Shown: positions 35,326 through 42,899 of the stretch, in pieces | Layout: every line of letters starts with the position of its first letter | Position numbering within the stretch: the first letter of the stretch is position 1 | Assembly (NCBI GenBank): GCA_041737835.1 | Contig: JBGSQY010000022.1 | Direction: 5' to 3' (one strand) | Source of the DNA: Bythopirellula sp041737835 | GTDB lineage: Bacteria; Planctomycetota; Planctomycetia; Pirellulales; Lacipirellulaceae | Length of the DNA: 64,000 nt | Translations under genes and position numbers: made by a program | Notes under the pieces: model-generated | The model's database searches: none | What the model was told of the DNA's origin: nothing | The model's input: the letters and a program-made list of their open reading frames with translations, nothing else

Positions 35326-35852
35326 AGTTTGCGGTCTTTGCGCGATTCCTCGGTAGTGAATTTCGTGACCCAGTATTCCACTTCCGCGGCCGAGAGTTGC
35401 GACATCGGTTTATCAAACTGGGCGTTCCCCGCGGCTTGTTCGGCGGCGAATCGCTTTTGCCACAGCTCGGAGTACCAGCGGTCGCTATCAATAAAACTCG
35501 CCCGGCGCCGACGTGCGGCGCGTTGGATGCGGTGATCGCTCGAGACAACGAGCAATGACTTGGGCACGTGATGGTCCTCGATCAATTGCTCGATCAGGGC
35601 GTCGGCATCGCGATAATCCGAAGCATACCGAACTGTGATGCCACGATGACTGAGCGTGCGCGGCAAGCCGGGTGGCGCATCAGCGGCATCGAACACGATT
35701 GTCGTTTGCGAGAGTTCCGCCGTGGAAAGCGAGGACGCCAACAGATTCAGCAGCCCTTCCCGCGAACGCTGAAATGTTCCCCCCGGTCCCGACGAGTCAC
35801 CGATGATTCCTGTGACGTGCAGCAGGTTGTAACCGTCGATGATGAGAGGCAT
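35322..35852 (-). CDS. YacP-like NYN domain ribonuclease
   Basis: A 176-aa protein with the NYN/PIN-like fold. The N-terminal PLIIDGYNLLH carries the first active-site Asp; TIVFDAADAPP and YRDADALIEQLIEDHHVPKSLLVVSSDHRIQRAARRR supply the further acidic residues and basic tail. YacP (Rae1) of Bacillus is a ribosome-associated endoribonuclease, but this protein may act elsewhere. Its TAG stop lies in the right end of the repeat. It is separated from pyrB by a second repeat block. Confidence 0.82.
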   Translation of the reverse strand: MPLIIDGYNLLHVTGIIGDSSGPGGTFQRSREGLLNLLASSLSTAELSQTTIVFDAADAPPGLPRTLSHRGITVRYASDYRDADALIEQLIEDHHVPKSLLVVSSDHRIQRAARRRRASFIDSDRWYSELWQKRFAAEQAAGNAQFDKPMSQLSAAEVEYWVTKFTTEESRKDRKL

Positions 35853-35858
35853 GGCCCT

Positions 35859-35905
35859 GCGATACGTTGTATCGCGGCTAACGGTCAGGGTCCTGATATT
35901 GGCTA
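35859..35905 (-). repeat. Tandem TAGCC-foot hairpins at the end of pyrB
   Basis: On the minus strand the first unit starts with the pyrB stop TAGCC and folds around TCAGG/CCTGA; the second starts GTTAGCC and has arms GCGATAC and GTATCGC with loop AAC. The order foot-hairpin-foot-hairpin is the same as at 10593-10670. Confidence 0.78.
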
Positions 35906-37171
35906 CGGCCGCACGATCGCTTCATTGTAGTCATGCCACTCGCTATACTCATCGTGGAAATAGCGCGAGATTTGATGATCGACGCCGAAAACCGAAGCCA
36001 ACAGAGCCGCGCGGATCCACATGCCGTTACGTGCCTGGCGGAAATAAACCGCACGGGGGTCGTTGTCGATCTCAGGGGGAATTTCGCCGAAATGTTGATC
36101 GCGGGGGAAAGGATGCAAGATCGGCGCGTAAAGCTTCATGCGATTCACAAGTTCGCGGCTGAGCTTGTACTTCGACAAATCGAGCTTGGCGAAGTTGGCT
36201 TCCTCGGCGGGATTGTTGTGCTCTTTTTGAATGCGGGTCATATAGAGCGCGTCGATCGCTTCGATCACAGGCGTGCCGCCGATTTTTTCCTCGAACGAAT
36301 CGACTTCAATAAACTTGACGCCGCGGTCAGCCAGCCGTTGCCGCATATCGTCACGCAGCGCGAGCGTGGGGTCATTCGGAGCAATGAACACCAGCGTCAC
36401 GCCCTCGTAATTGGCCAGCAAACTTGCCAGTGAGCGGACCGTGCGACCACGACCGATGTCGCCGCAAAAGCCGTAGGTTTTGTTGGCGAGTCCTTTGGAA
36501 AGTTCCGGATACTCGCGACGGAGCTCGTCAAAGCGGTTTGCCATCGGCGAGTCGTGCGAGTTGGCAAACTGAAAACTGCGCTGCAACGTATAAATGTCGA
36601 GCAGCGCTTGGGTCGGATGCTCGTCGGCTCCCGAGCCCGCATTGATGATTGGCACGCTGCGATTGCCCGTGGCTTCCAAATCGTTCATCAAGTAAGCACA
36701 AGATTCGGCCAACCGTGCGAGCTTGCTCCGCATGATGATCAAATCGAAGTAGCTCGAAAACATGCGAATCGAATCAAAGCGGGTTTCCCCCTTGGTTTCC
36801 GACGAGGTCGTGGGGTCGCGAACTTCGTTGCAGGTGATTCCCAAAATCTGGCACGCCGCCATGAACGAGAGGAACGTCCGTGTCGACGGCTGCGTGAAGT
36901 AAAGCATCGCCCGCTTGTGGTTGAGCAGGCGGATGAGAAAGTCCTGACCGCCGCGCATTTTTGAGAGGGCGCGAATTTTGTCGGCCGTGCCGGCGAGGTC
37001 TTCCAGCATGTCCACCGAGAATTGCCCGCTGAAAATCACGTGGCGCAAGCGTTCGTTGCGCTCAAATTCGGGCAGCTTCATCCGGACGGGCCGCTGAAAA
37101 CGCGACTCGTAATGCAGCAAATCCAACTCATCCTGGGTGGGCGTGCGGCGGTTGTCCGGATCGCGCGACAT
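35903..37171 (-). CDS. pyrB: Aspartate carbamoyltransferase family protein
   Basis: A 422-aa transcarbamoylase, longer than the usual 310 aa. The carbamoyl-phosphate site FTQPSTRTFLSFMAA (STRT) and HPTQALLDIYT are present, as is the Asp-binding-side FCGDIGRGRTVRSLA. The chain has an N-terminal extension of about 70 residues. It catalyses the first committed step of pyrimidine synthesis, or an ornithine-type reaction if the specificity loop differs; aspartate is the likely substrate from the overall pattern. The ATG at 37171 has GAGGA 8 nt upstream; an ATG at 37192 is possible. Its stop lies in a repeat hairpin. Confidence 0.88.
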   Translation of the reverse strand: MSRDPDNRRTPTQDELDLLHYESRFQRPVRMKLPEFERNERLRHVIFSGQFSVDMLEDLAGTADKIRALSKMRGGQDFLIRLLNHKRAMLYFTQPSTRTFLSFMAACQILGITCNEVRDPTTSSETKGETRFDSIRMFSSYFDLIIMRSKLARLAESCAYLMNDLEATGNRSVPIINAGSGADEHPTQALLDIYTLQRSFQFANSHDSPMANRFDELRREYPELSKGLANKTYGFCGDIGRGRTVRSLASLLANYEGVTLVFIAPNDPTLALRDDMRQRLADRGVKFIEVDSFEEKIGGTPVIEAIDALYMTRIQKEHNNPAEEANFAKLDLSKYKLSRELVNRMKLYAPILHPFPRDQHFGEIPPEIDNDPRAVYFRQARNGMWIRAALLASVFGVDHQISRYFHDEYSEWHDYNEAIVRP

Positions 37172-37256
37172 CGAAGAATCCTCGCGGGGCATGGTGGGCG
37201 ACTTCCGTTGTTATCGCACACGCAGAGTTTGGCCGTCAAGCTGCGCAAGATTAGAC

Positions 37257-37363
37257 TTACCACGAAGGCACAAAGAGCACGAAGAATTCATAAAAATTGT
37301 TGACTGCCATCGCAACAATCAAACTTCAAGTTCTCTTTGTGACCTTTGAGACTTCGTGGTTAA
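37257..37363. repeat. CACGAAG-type long inverted repeat
   Basis: The left arm (TTACCACGAAGGCACAAAG...) and right arm (...GACTTCGTGGTTAA) pair imperfectly over about 30 nt with a 45-nt spacer. It fills the gap between pyrB and the permease gene. Such ACCACGAAG...CTTCGTGGT repeats are scattered in many environmental genomes. Confidence 0.7.
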
Positions 37364-38982
37364 TTATCCGAAACGCGCCAGCGGAAATGAAACATCCCCA
37401 TCACCGCAAGGAGCAAAACCGCATTGTAAATAACCGTGAATGTGAGATAGCCCCAGAATACCGGGAGCGAAATGGCCCGTGGCTGGGGCGAGTTGGAAAC
37501 ATCCAGCGGCAGATTAAACACCGCGGCGAAGGGACTCGTAATACCGGCAAGAGTGGCGGTTTCGATCGCTTCGGGTGTTTTCACGAAAGTATCCACGAAC
37601 CGTTCCGCGGCCAAGGGCACGAGAAACAAGACAATGATCACCAAATAGGTCGCAAGCAGGCTGGTCGAACTTTTTGTAAAGAGCGTCGAACAAAACAGCG
37701 CCGTCATCGCCGTGGTGACGCAAGTGAGCATCACCACCAGAAAGTAGCCCCCCATCGTCGGCAGATTTCTCCAGTAGTCCAACGGCATAATGCAGGCGAG
37801 CACCACGGGCCACATCAGAAATCCGGTGAGCACGCTTGAAACGCGCAGGCCCGAAAACAATTTGCCCCACATCATTTGCCACGGAGTGATCAGCGTGGTG
37901 AGCAGCAAATCGAGCGTTTGCCGTTCGCGTTCGCTGGTGACGCTCCCCGCGGTGAAGACCGGCCCGACGAGCATATTAAATATGAGTACATAAGCGATGT
38001 ACCACGGTGCGTAGTAAGGCCGCAAGAACAAGCAGAACGCCATGACGAACATCGCCAGGCCCATGCTGATTTGAATCACCAGCCGCAGCATGAGAGTGCC
38101 TTGCGCGAAAATTTCGCTGCGGATTTCCTTTTCGTAGATAGGATTAGCATCCTCGGGCAGAAATGTCGTTCGCTTGGGTGGGGCAAACAGTCGGTCGGGG
38201 AATTCATCGCGTTTGATATAAAGTCCGACCGCGGCTTCGGCTTCGGTTTCCAAATCAATCGCCTCGCGGCCTGCGCTTCCGAGGTTGGGAGCTTGCAGCA
38301 AACGCCGCGAAACGTCGGCGAACAAGAGGGCCGCGACCGAGAGGCACGCTAGCGGAACGACTGTTAGCACGACGAACAAACGAGCTTCGCCCAGCTGTTC
38401 GAGTGCTTGCCAGATAAAGACCCCCGCCATCGCGAGTGGCAGGATCATCAAATACGAAACCACCAGCGAAGCCGAAGTTCGCACAAAATAGCTGCTGCAC
38501 CACAGGCTGATCATTGTGAAGAGCGCGACCGAAGAAATCATGGCCAGATAAGCGGCCAGGATTTCAAAAAATTGCACGCCACCCAGCGGCAGGCACAACA
38601 TCACCACCGGCAGCGAACCGATCATCAACTCCGCCAGCGGGCACAGAGACGCGGCAAATTTGCCGAACACGATCGCCGCAGGCTTCATGGGGCTGGCCAG
38701 CAGCATTTCGAAACTGTCGCGTTCCTTTTCACCGGTGATCGCCCCCGCGGCAAAGCTGGGGGCCATCAACGACATCAGCATGTATTGCCCCAGGAACAGC
38801 AGATTCACCAGTGGCCGGGCCTTGTCGCTGTTGGACATGTCGATCGTCTGATCGGCCGGCCAAGCAGCATAGACCAGCAAACCCAACAACCCCACATAAG
38901 CGAACAGCAACACAAACGTGCGCGTCATGCGCAAGTTCGCAACAAGTTCGTTTTGCAGAACGGGGTTTTCGAAGAGGTACAT
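37360..38982 (-). CDS. Duplicated ABC-2 type permease
   Basis: A 540-aa membrane protein with about twelve helices in two homologous halves. Each half contains the ABC-2 signature after its second helix: FAAGAITGEKERDSFEMLLASPM in the first and FTAGSVTSERERQTLDLLLT in the second. This is consistent with a fused pair of GldF-like or NatB-like half permeases. No ATP-binding gene is adjacent, so the partner ATPase must be encoded elsewhere. Substrate unknown. Its stop overlaps the edge of the repeat. Confidence 0.75.
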   Translation of the reverse strand: MYLFENPVLQNELVANLRMTRTFVLLFAYVGLLGLLVYAAWPADQTIDMSNSDKARPLVNLLFLGQYMLMSLMAPSFAAGAITGEKERDSFEMLLASPMKPAAIVFGKFAASLCPLAELMIGSLPVVMLCLPLGGVQFFEILAAYLAMISSVALFTMISLWCSSYFVRTSASLVVSYLMILPLAMAGVFIWQALEQLGEARLFVVLTVVPLACLSVAALLFADVSRRLLQAPNLGSAGREAIDLETEAEAAVGLYIKRDEFPDRLFAPPKRTTFLPEDANPIYEKEIRSEIFAQGTLMLRLVIQISMGLAMFVMAFCLFLRPYYAPWYIAYVLIFNMLVGPVFTAGSVTSERERQTLDLLLTTLITPWQMMWGKLFSGLRVSSVLTGFLMWPVVLACIMPLDYWRNLPTMGGYFLVVMLTCVTTAMTALFCSTLFTKSSTSLLATYLVIIVLFLVPLAAERFVDTFVKTPEAIETATLAGITSPFAAVFNLPLDVSNSPQPRAISLPVFWGYLTFTVIYNAVLLLAVMGMFHFRWRVSDN

Positions 38983-38989
38983 GGGGAAC

Positions 38990-39020
38990 GGGGGCTTGGG
39001 GCTGGGGAATTGGGATTGGG
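38990..39020. repeat. G-rich left flank of the IVP gene
   Basis: A low-complexity run of GGGG(C/A)TTGGG units lying between the permease start and the IVP gene stop. It is complementary in kind to the C-rich run at 39411-39455. Confidence 0.55.
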
Positions 39021-39022
39021 AA

Positions 39023-39403
39023 TTATTGTTTCTTTGCTTGCGATTTTATTTTTAAGGAATTCGCATGCGATCGCAGTCGTTTCCCCAGAATGTCTGAATG
39101 CCTCAGCATAGCATTTGCCGTTTGCTCATCGACATAGCCGAGTTCTTGAGACAAGATTACCTGAGTCTCTAATTCAGCCAGCGAACCCATGGCTATCGAA
39201 ATATGACGCAGATAGTCGAGCGTTGACGTACGAGCGTGACCCTCAGCAATATTTGAAGGAATTGAAACGCTGCATCGACGTAGCTGGCTTACCAATCCAT
39301 AGATTTCTTGCTTGGGGAATGTGTTTGTGTGCTGATAGACCATTTTGGCTAGTTGCATGCCTTCTTGCCAGACAACAAGATCGCGGTAGCTAAGCACACT
39401 CAT
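39023..39403 (-). CDS. Four-helix bundle protein of the 23S rRNA intervening sequence (IVP/S23) family
   Basis: A 126-aa helical protein. SYRDLVVWQEGMQLAKMVY, LVSQLRRCSVSIPSNIAEG and the C-terminal LAELETQVILSQELGYV are the classical S23/IVP signatures. Such proteins were first found encoded inside spirochaete 23S rRNA genes but are widespread as free-standing genes; function unknown. The ATG at 39403 with GGAGGA 6 nt upstream decides the start. The gene is bracketed by G-rich and C-rich blocks, suggesting it can move as a cassette. Confidence 0.85.
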   Translation of the reverse strand: MSVLSYRDLVVWQEGMQLAKMVYQHTNTFPKQEIYGLVSQLRRCSVSIPSNIAEGHARTSTLDYLRHISIAMGSLAELETQVILSQELGYVDEQTANAMLRHSDILGKRLRSHANSLKIKSQAKKQ

Positions 39404-39410
39404 GCAAAGT

Positions 39411-39455
39411 CCTCCAACCCCCAACCCCCAACCCCCAATCCCGAGATCCTAGCCC
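39411..39455. repeat. C-rich right flank of the IVP gene
   Basis: Three CCCCCAA units followed by CCCCCAATCCCGAGATCCTAGCCCC, mirroring the G-rich block on the other side of the IVP gene. Confidence 0.55.
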
Positions 39456-39456
39456 C

Positions 39457-40671
39457 TTAGTATTCTCTCGGCCTCACCTTCCCCAGTACCCGACTCGGCA
39501 GACCTTGAATCCTTAAGAAGCCTTCGGCATCCGTCTGATCGTAGCTGCCGCCACCTTCCATGCTGGCGATGGCTTCGTCGTACAGGCTGTTTGGACTCGT
39601 GCGGCTTTGGATCATCACGTTGCCCTTGTAGAAGCCGAGGGTCACTTCGCCCGTGACCGGCTTTTGCACTTCGTGAATGAAGGCCATCAGAGCGTCCATC
39701 TTGGGGACGTACCAGAAGCCGTAGTAAACCATCTCGGCGACTTCGGGCGCGATACGGTCACGCAGGTGAACCGTCTCGCGGTCGAGCGTGAGTTGCTCGA
39801 GCGCAAGGTGTGCCGCGTACAGCGCGGTCATGCCGGGGGCTTCGTACACGCCTCGGCTCTTCATACCGACGAAGCGATTCTCGACGATGTCGATGCGTCC
39901 CACGCCGTTGCGTCCGGCGATTTGGTTCATGGTTTCCACCATCGCCAAGGCGCTTTTCTTCTCGCCGTTGATCGCAACGGGCACGCCGCTTTCAAAGCTG
40001 ATCGTGACTTCTTCGACTTTGTCCGGCGCGTCTTGCGGCGAAACCGTCATGCCGAAATCGACAATCGCCACGCCGTTCACCGCGGGGTCTTCCAGCTGGC
40101 CGGCTTCATAGCTGATGTGCAGGCAGTTCTCGTCGCTGCTGTACGGCTTGGAGATCGAAGCCTTCACGGGAATGTTCTTGGCTTCGCAGTAGGCGATCAT
40201 CTCGGTGCGGCCGGGGAACAGATCGCGAAACTTTTTGATCCGCCACGGCGCGATGATCTGCACGTTGGGATCGAGCGCTTCGGCGGCGAGTTGGAACCGG
40301 CATTGATCGTTGCCTTTGCCCGTGGCACCGTGAGCGTAAGCTTCGGCGCCAACTTCGCGAGCTACTTGCAAGCAAACTTTCGAGATTAGCGGCCGCGCGA
40401 TCGAAGTGCCGAGCAGATAAATGTTCTCGTACTTGGCTTGCCATTGCAGCACCGGAAACGCAAAGTCCCGGCAAAGCTCTTCGCGGGCATCGATCAATTG
40501 CGAGGTCTTGGCCCCGTTGTCGCGGGCCTTCTTGAGGATCGCCTCGCGGTCTTCGCATGGTTGGCCCAGGTCGACGTACACGGCATGCACGTCGTAGCCT
40601 TCGTCCTGCAACCAACCAAGAATCACCGAGGTATCTAAACCACCTGAATAGGCCAACACACAACTGGGCAT
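39457..40671 (-). CDS. argG: Argininosuccinate synthase
   Basis: A 404-aa ATP-pyrophosphatase that joins citrulline and aspartate in arginine synthesis. LAYSGGLDTSVIL is the PP-loop, with YAHGATGKGNDQCRFQ and the C-terminal KGNVMIQSRTSPNSLY as further conserved parts. The ATG at 40671 is preceded by AGGATCG at 7-8 nt; a GTG 6 nt upstream is in frame but unlikely. No other arg gene is nearby. Confidence 0.96.
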   Translation of the reverse strand: MPSCVLAYSGGLDTSVILGWLQDEGYDVHAVYVDLGQPCEDREAILKKARDNGAKTSQLIDAREELCRDFAFPVLQWQAKYENIYLLGTSIARPLISKVCLQVAREVGAEAYAHGATGKGNDQCRFQLAAEALDPNVQIIAPWRIKKFRDLFPGRTEMIAYCEAKNIPVKASISKPYSSDENCLHISYEAGQLEDPAVNGVAIVDFGMTVSPQDAPDKVEEVTISFESGVPVAINGEKKSALAMVETMNQIAGRNGVGRIDIVENRFVGMKSRGVYEAPGMTALYAAHLALEQLTLDRETVHLRDRIAPEVAEMVYYGFWYVPKMDALMAFIHEVQKPVTGEVTLGFYKGNVMIQSRTSPNSLYDEAIASMEGGGSYDQTDAEGFLRIQGLPSRVLGKVRPREY

Positions 40672-40697
40672 GATCACGATCCTAATTAAACGTAAGT

Positions 40698-40854
40698 TGT
40701 AGGCCGGAACGAGTTTTACGAAGTTCCGGCAATGGTAAGTGTCATTCCCGCGCAGGCGGGAATCCAGGGCTCGTCAATTCTGGATCCCCGCCTGCGCGAG
40801 GATGACGAAATATGCCGGAACTGTGCATCCGCCTTGGGCAGATTCCGGCCTACA
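40698..40854. repeat. Nested repeat: GTAGGCCGGAAC hairpins around a dRS3-like pair
   Basis: Outer inverted ends TGTAGGCCGGAA (40698-40709) and TTCCGGCCTACA (40843-40854), each half a hairpin with 8-bp arms (GCCGGAAC/GTTCCGGC on the left), enclose a dRS3-like pair with 27-nt arms at 40741-40767 and 40780-40806. The inner pair is a second copy of the element at 11741-11815, so one repeat seems to have entered another. The gap 40672-41008 contains this and the repeat below and no gene. Confidence 0.8.
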
Positions 40855-40920
40855 TTGGTCGCCTTGCTGACAGCGAACTCCCCATTGTGGTTCACGCCCG
40901 TGCGAGTGACAAGCGGTGGA

Positions 40921-41014
40921 GAATAGAACGCGGATGATCACAGATCAGGCGGATTTACGCGGAGAGCTTGATCGGCGAACATCCGCAAAATCCGTGTTCA
41001 TCGGTGTTCTATTC
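40921..41014. repeat. GAACGCGGAT-type inverted repeat
   Basis: Left end GAATAGAACGCGGAT and right end ATCCGTGTTCATCGGTGTTCTATTC are inverted. The right end supplies the last codon and stop (GAA TAG, 41009-41014) of the DUF1080 gene. Confidence 0.75.
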
Positions 41015-42268
41015 CGCCGGCAACTCGGCAATCTTGAGATTCCGAAACAACAAATCTGTCGTCGGATCGTGCCCTTGAATGGCGATCGTGCCGGGTTCGG
41101 TGCGCAAGCCGCGGCGGGGGTTTTCATCGCCGCGGCGGTCGTCGGTCCAGTCCGTCACTTGATAACCGTTGACCCACACGGCGATATGCGCGCCGGTGGC
41201 CACGATGGTTTTGGTGAACCACTCATGATCGCGCGCCACGACCCGCCGCGCGGTGGTGCGGCGATAGATGGCCCCCGTGCCGGCGTCGACCGGTTGGGTT
41301 GGATCGCCATCCTTCATCAAATTGTGAATCTGGCTTTCATAACCCATCAACACGTCGCCCGGGATGCAGCGGAAGAAGATGCCGGAGTTCAAGCCGTCGC
41401 CGTTCACTTTGGCATCGAGTTGCAGAACGAAGTCGCCGAACGAGTCGTTCGTTTCCAGTTGCCCCGGGCCATTCTTGATGGCGATCTCGCCGGCGGGGGT
41501 CACGCTGAATTCACTCTTGTTGGCGCGGTCGGTGGTCCAACCGGTGAGGTCCTTGCCGTTGAACAGTGGTTTGAGCCCGAGCGGTTTCAAGCGGATATTG
41601 CGAAACGCGATGGGGCCTTCTTTAAATTGCAATCCAATGTGACCGCGTTTGGGTGTATAGGCTACTCCTTTGCTATAGATCAAAACATCGAGTCGCGTTC
41701 CATCGAGTGAGATGTGCAACTTGCGACCATCCGCTTTTAGATCGAATGAATGCCAATCGCCGTTCCAAGGATCGGGTTCGGTTTGTGGTGGACCGCCTCC
41801 ACGTCGAATATAAGGTTTTTCGCCGCTTGCTGAGAATGAGTACATACCCCCTCTCATACCTACTTTGAGTCGTCCAACGAGCGAGCCTGTTGGAAAGGGA
41901 TTATCCTCAGGCGCGATATTCACTTCATAACAATCTTTCGTGGGATCTTTCGGATCGAGCGATGTCCGTAAGAACACGCCGCTATTTGTCGTGGGCGGCG
42001 CTTTGAACTCGACGTGCAGTTCGTAGTCGGCGAACTCACTGGTGGTCATCAACCAACCTTCCTTGCCACTGTCGACGCGAATCTCGCCGTCTTCGACGTG
42101 CCAGTTGGCATCGCTCGTGCTTTTCCAACCAAAGAGCGTCTCGCCATCGAACAACGCGATCCAACCTTCGGCCGCTTGCTCAGGGGTGACAACTTCCGTT
42201 TGAGCTGCTGCCAAAGAAGTGATGAACAGGAGGAAGCAGAGTGAGCAGAGTTTTGAGAAATTGGTCAT
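41009..42268 (-). CDS. Exported protein with two DUF1080 (3-keto-disaccharide hydrolase-like) domains
   Basis: A 419-aa product with a signal peptide (LCSLCFLLFITSLAAAQ). It contains two concanavalin-like DUF1080 domains, each starting with the same phrase: GWIALFDGETLFGWKS at about residue 30 and LKPLFNGKDLTGWTT near 235, followed by SDFELHVEF-type and GDFVLQLDAKVNGDGLNSGIFFR strands. DUF1080 proteins are highly expanded in planctomycetes and act on or bind modified sugars. The ATG at 42268 is chosen over an upstream ATG because it begins the signal peptide. Its stop is part of a repeat. Confidence 0.85.
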   Translation of the reverse strand: MTNFSKLCSLCFLLFITSLAAAQTEVVTPEQAAEGWIALFDGETLFGWKSTSDANWHVEDGEIRVDSGKEGWLMTTSEFADYELHVEFKAPPTTNSGVFLRTSLDPKDPTKDCYEVNIAPEDNPFPTGSLVGRLKVGMRGGMYSFSASGEKPYIRRGGGPPQTEPDPWNGDWHSFDLKADGRKLHISLDGTRLDVLIYSKGVAYTPKRGHIGLQFKEGPIAFRNIRLKPLGLKPLFNGKDLTGWTTDRANKSEFSVTPAGEIAIKNGPGQLETNDSFGDFVLQLDAKVNGDGLNSGIFFRCIPGDVLMGYESQIHNLMKDGDPTQPVDAGTGAIYRRTTARRVVARDHEWFTKTIVATGAHIAVWVNGYQVTDWTDDRRGDENPRRGLRTEPGTIAIQGHDPTTDLLFRNLKIAELPAE

Positions 42269-42402
42269 TCTGTGGGAGCCTTGGCCCGCCCGAGGCGGAA
42301 AGAATCGAGTTTCCATCCAAAGAAGTGAACGAAGTACGAGAAAGTTTAACCTAGATTCCTCTCGTCATGAAACTCCCTCCGAAAATTCCAAACAGTCAGT
42401 TG

Positions 42403-42493
42403 AAACGCAAAGCTCGCGGAGACGCTAAGAACCGCAAAGATTTATTTCAGCCATTTCTCTGCGAAACTTCGCGTCTTGGCGTTCTCTGCGTTT
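42403..42493. repeat. CGCAAAG-type long inverted repeat
   Basis: Left arm AAACGCAAAG...CCGCAAAGA (42403-42439) and right arm TCTCTGCGAAAC...CTGCGTTT (42456-42493) are imperfectly complementary. The type is common in environmental genomes. Confidence 0.7.
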
Positions 42494-42514
42494 AAAACTT
42501 GTGTCTGCTAATTT

Positions 42515-42814
42515 TTACCCTTCGTCGATGTCGAGCCGTACCTGGAACGGTCGCTCCCCTGTCCTTTCGCCGGCCAGTTCGATTTCCAGTTTGTTGGTGA
42601 GTGCGATCAGCTGCGTCACTTCCAGATCGCCAGCAAGCAACTGCCCGTTGAGCGAAACTCGCGCGCCGGCGGGAAGTTCCTCGACGACGATCCACACCTT
42701 CTCGCGCGGCGTCAGCCCGGCGGGCCAATTGAACTTGCGAATCCAGCAGACGCAATCCTCGCGCGGCTCACAAATCCAAGGTTCGCGGAGACGGATAGAA
42801 TGAATGTCGGGCAT
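42515..42814 (-). CDS. Small hypothetical beta-rich protein
   Basis: A 99-aa cytoplasmic protein, not recognised. EKVWIVVEELPAGARVSLNGQLLAG followed by NKLEIELAGERTG has the strand pattern of the sugar-binding sandwich that precedes glycoside hydrolase family 2 domains, but that is a guess. The reading frame and codon use look real. It lies between the DUF1080 gene and the large prepilin gene on the same strand. Confidence 0.5.
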   Translation of the reverse strand: MPDIHSIRLREPWICEPREDCVCWIRKFNWPAGLTPREKVWIVVEELPAGARVSLNGQLLAGDLEVTQLIALTNKLEIELAGERTGERPFQVRLDIDEG

Positions 42815-42827
42815 GGGCGAGAGATTA

Positions 42828-42879
42828 GTTGTTAGGCGCTAGGAGCTAGTTAAGAATTCAGTTTCTAGCGCCTAACAAC
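42828..42879. repeat. 15-bp perfect inverted repeat
   Basis: GTTGTTAGGCGCTAG (42828-42842) pairs exactly with CTAGCGCCTAACAAC (42865-42879) across 22 nt; further partial copies of the right arm follow. It lies between two minus-strand genes and may act as a terminator, though no T-run follows. Confidence 0.65.
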
Positions 42880-42899
42880 CAGCGCCTAGCGTCTACAAG

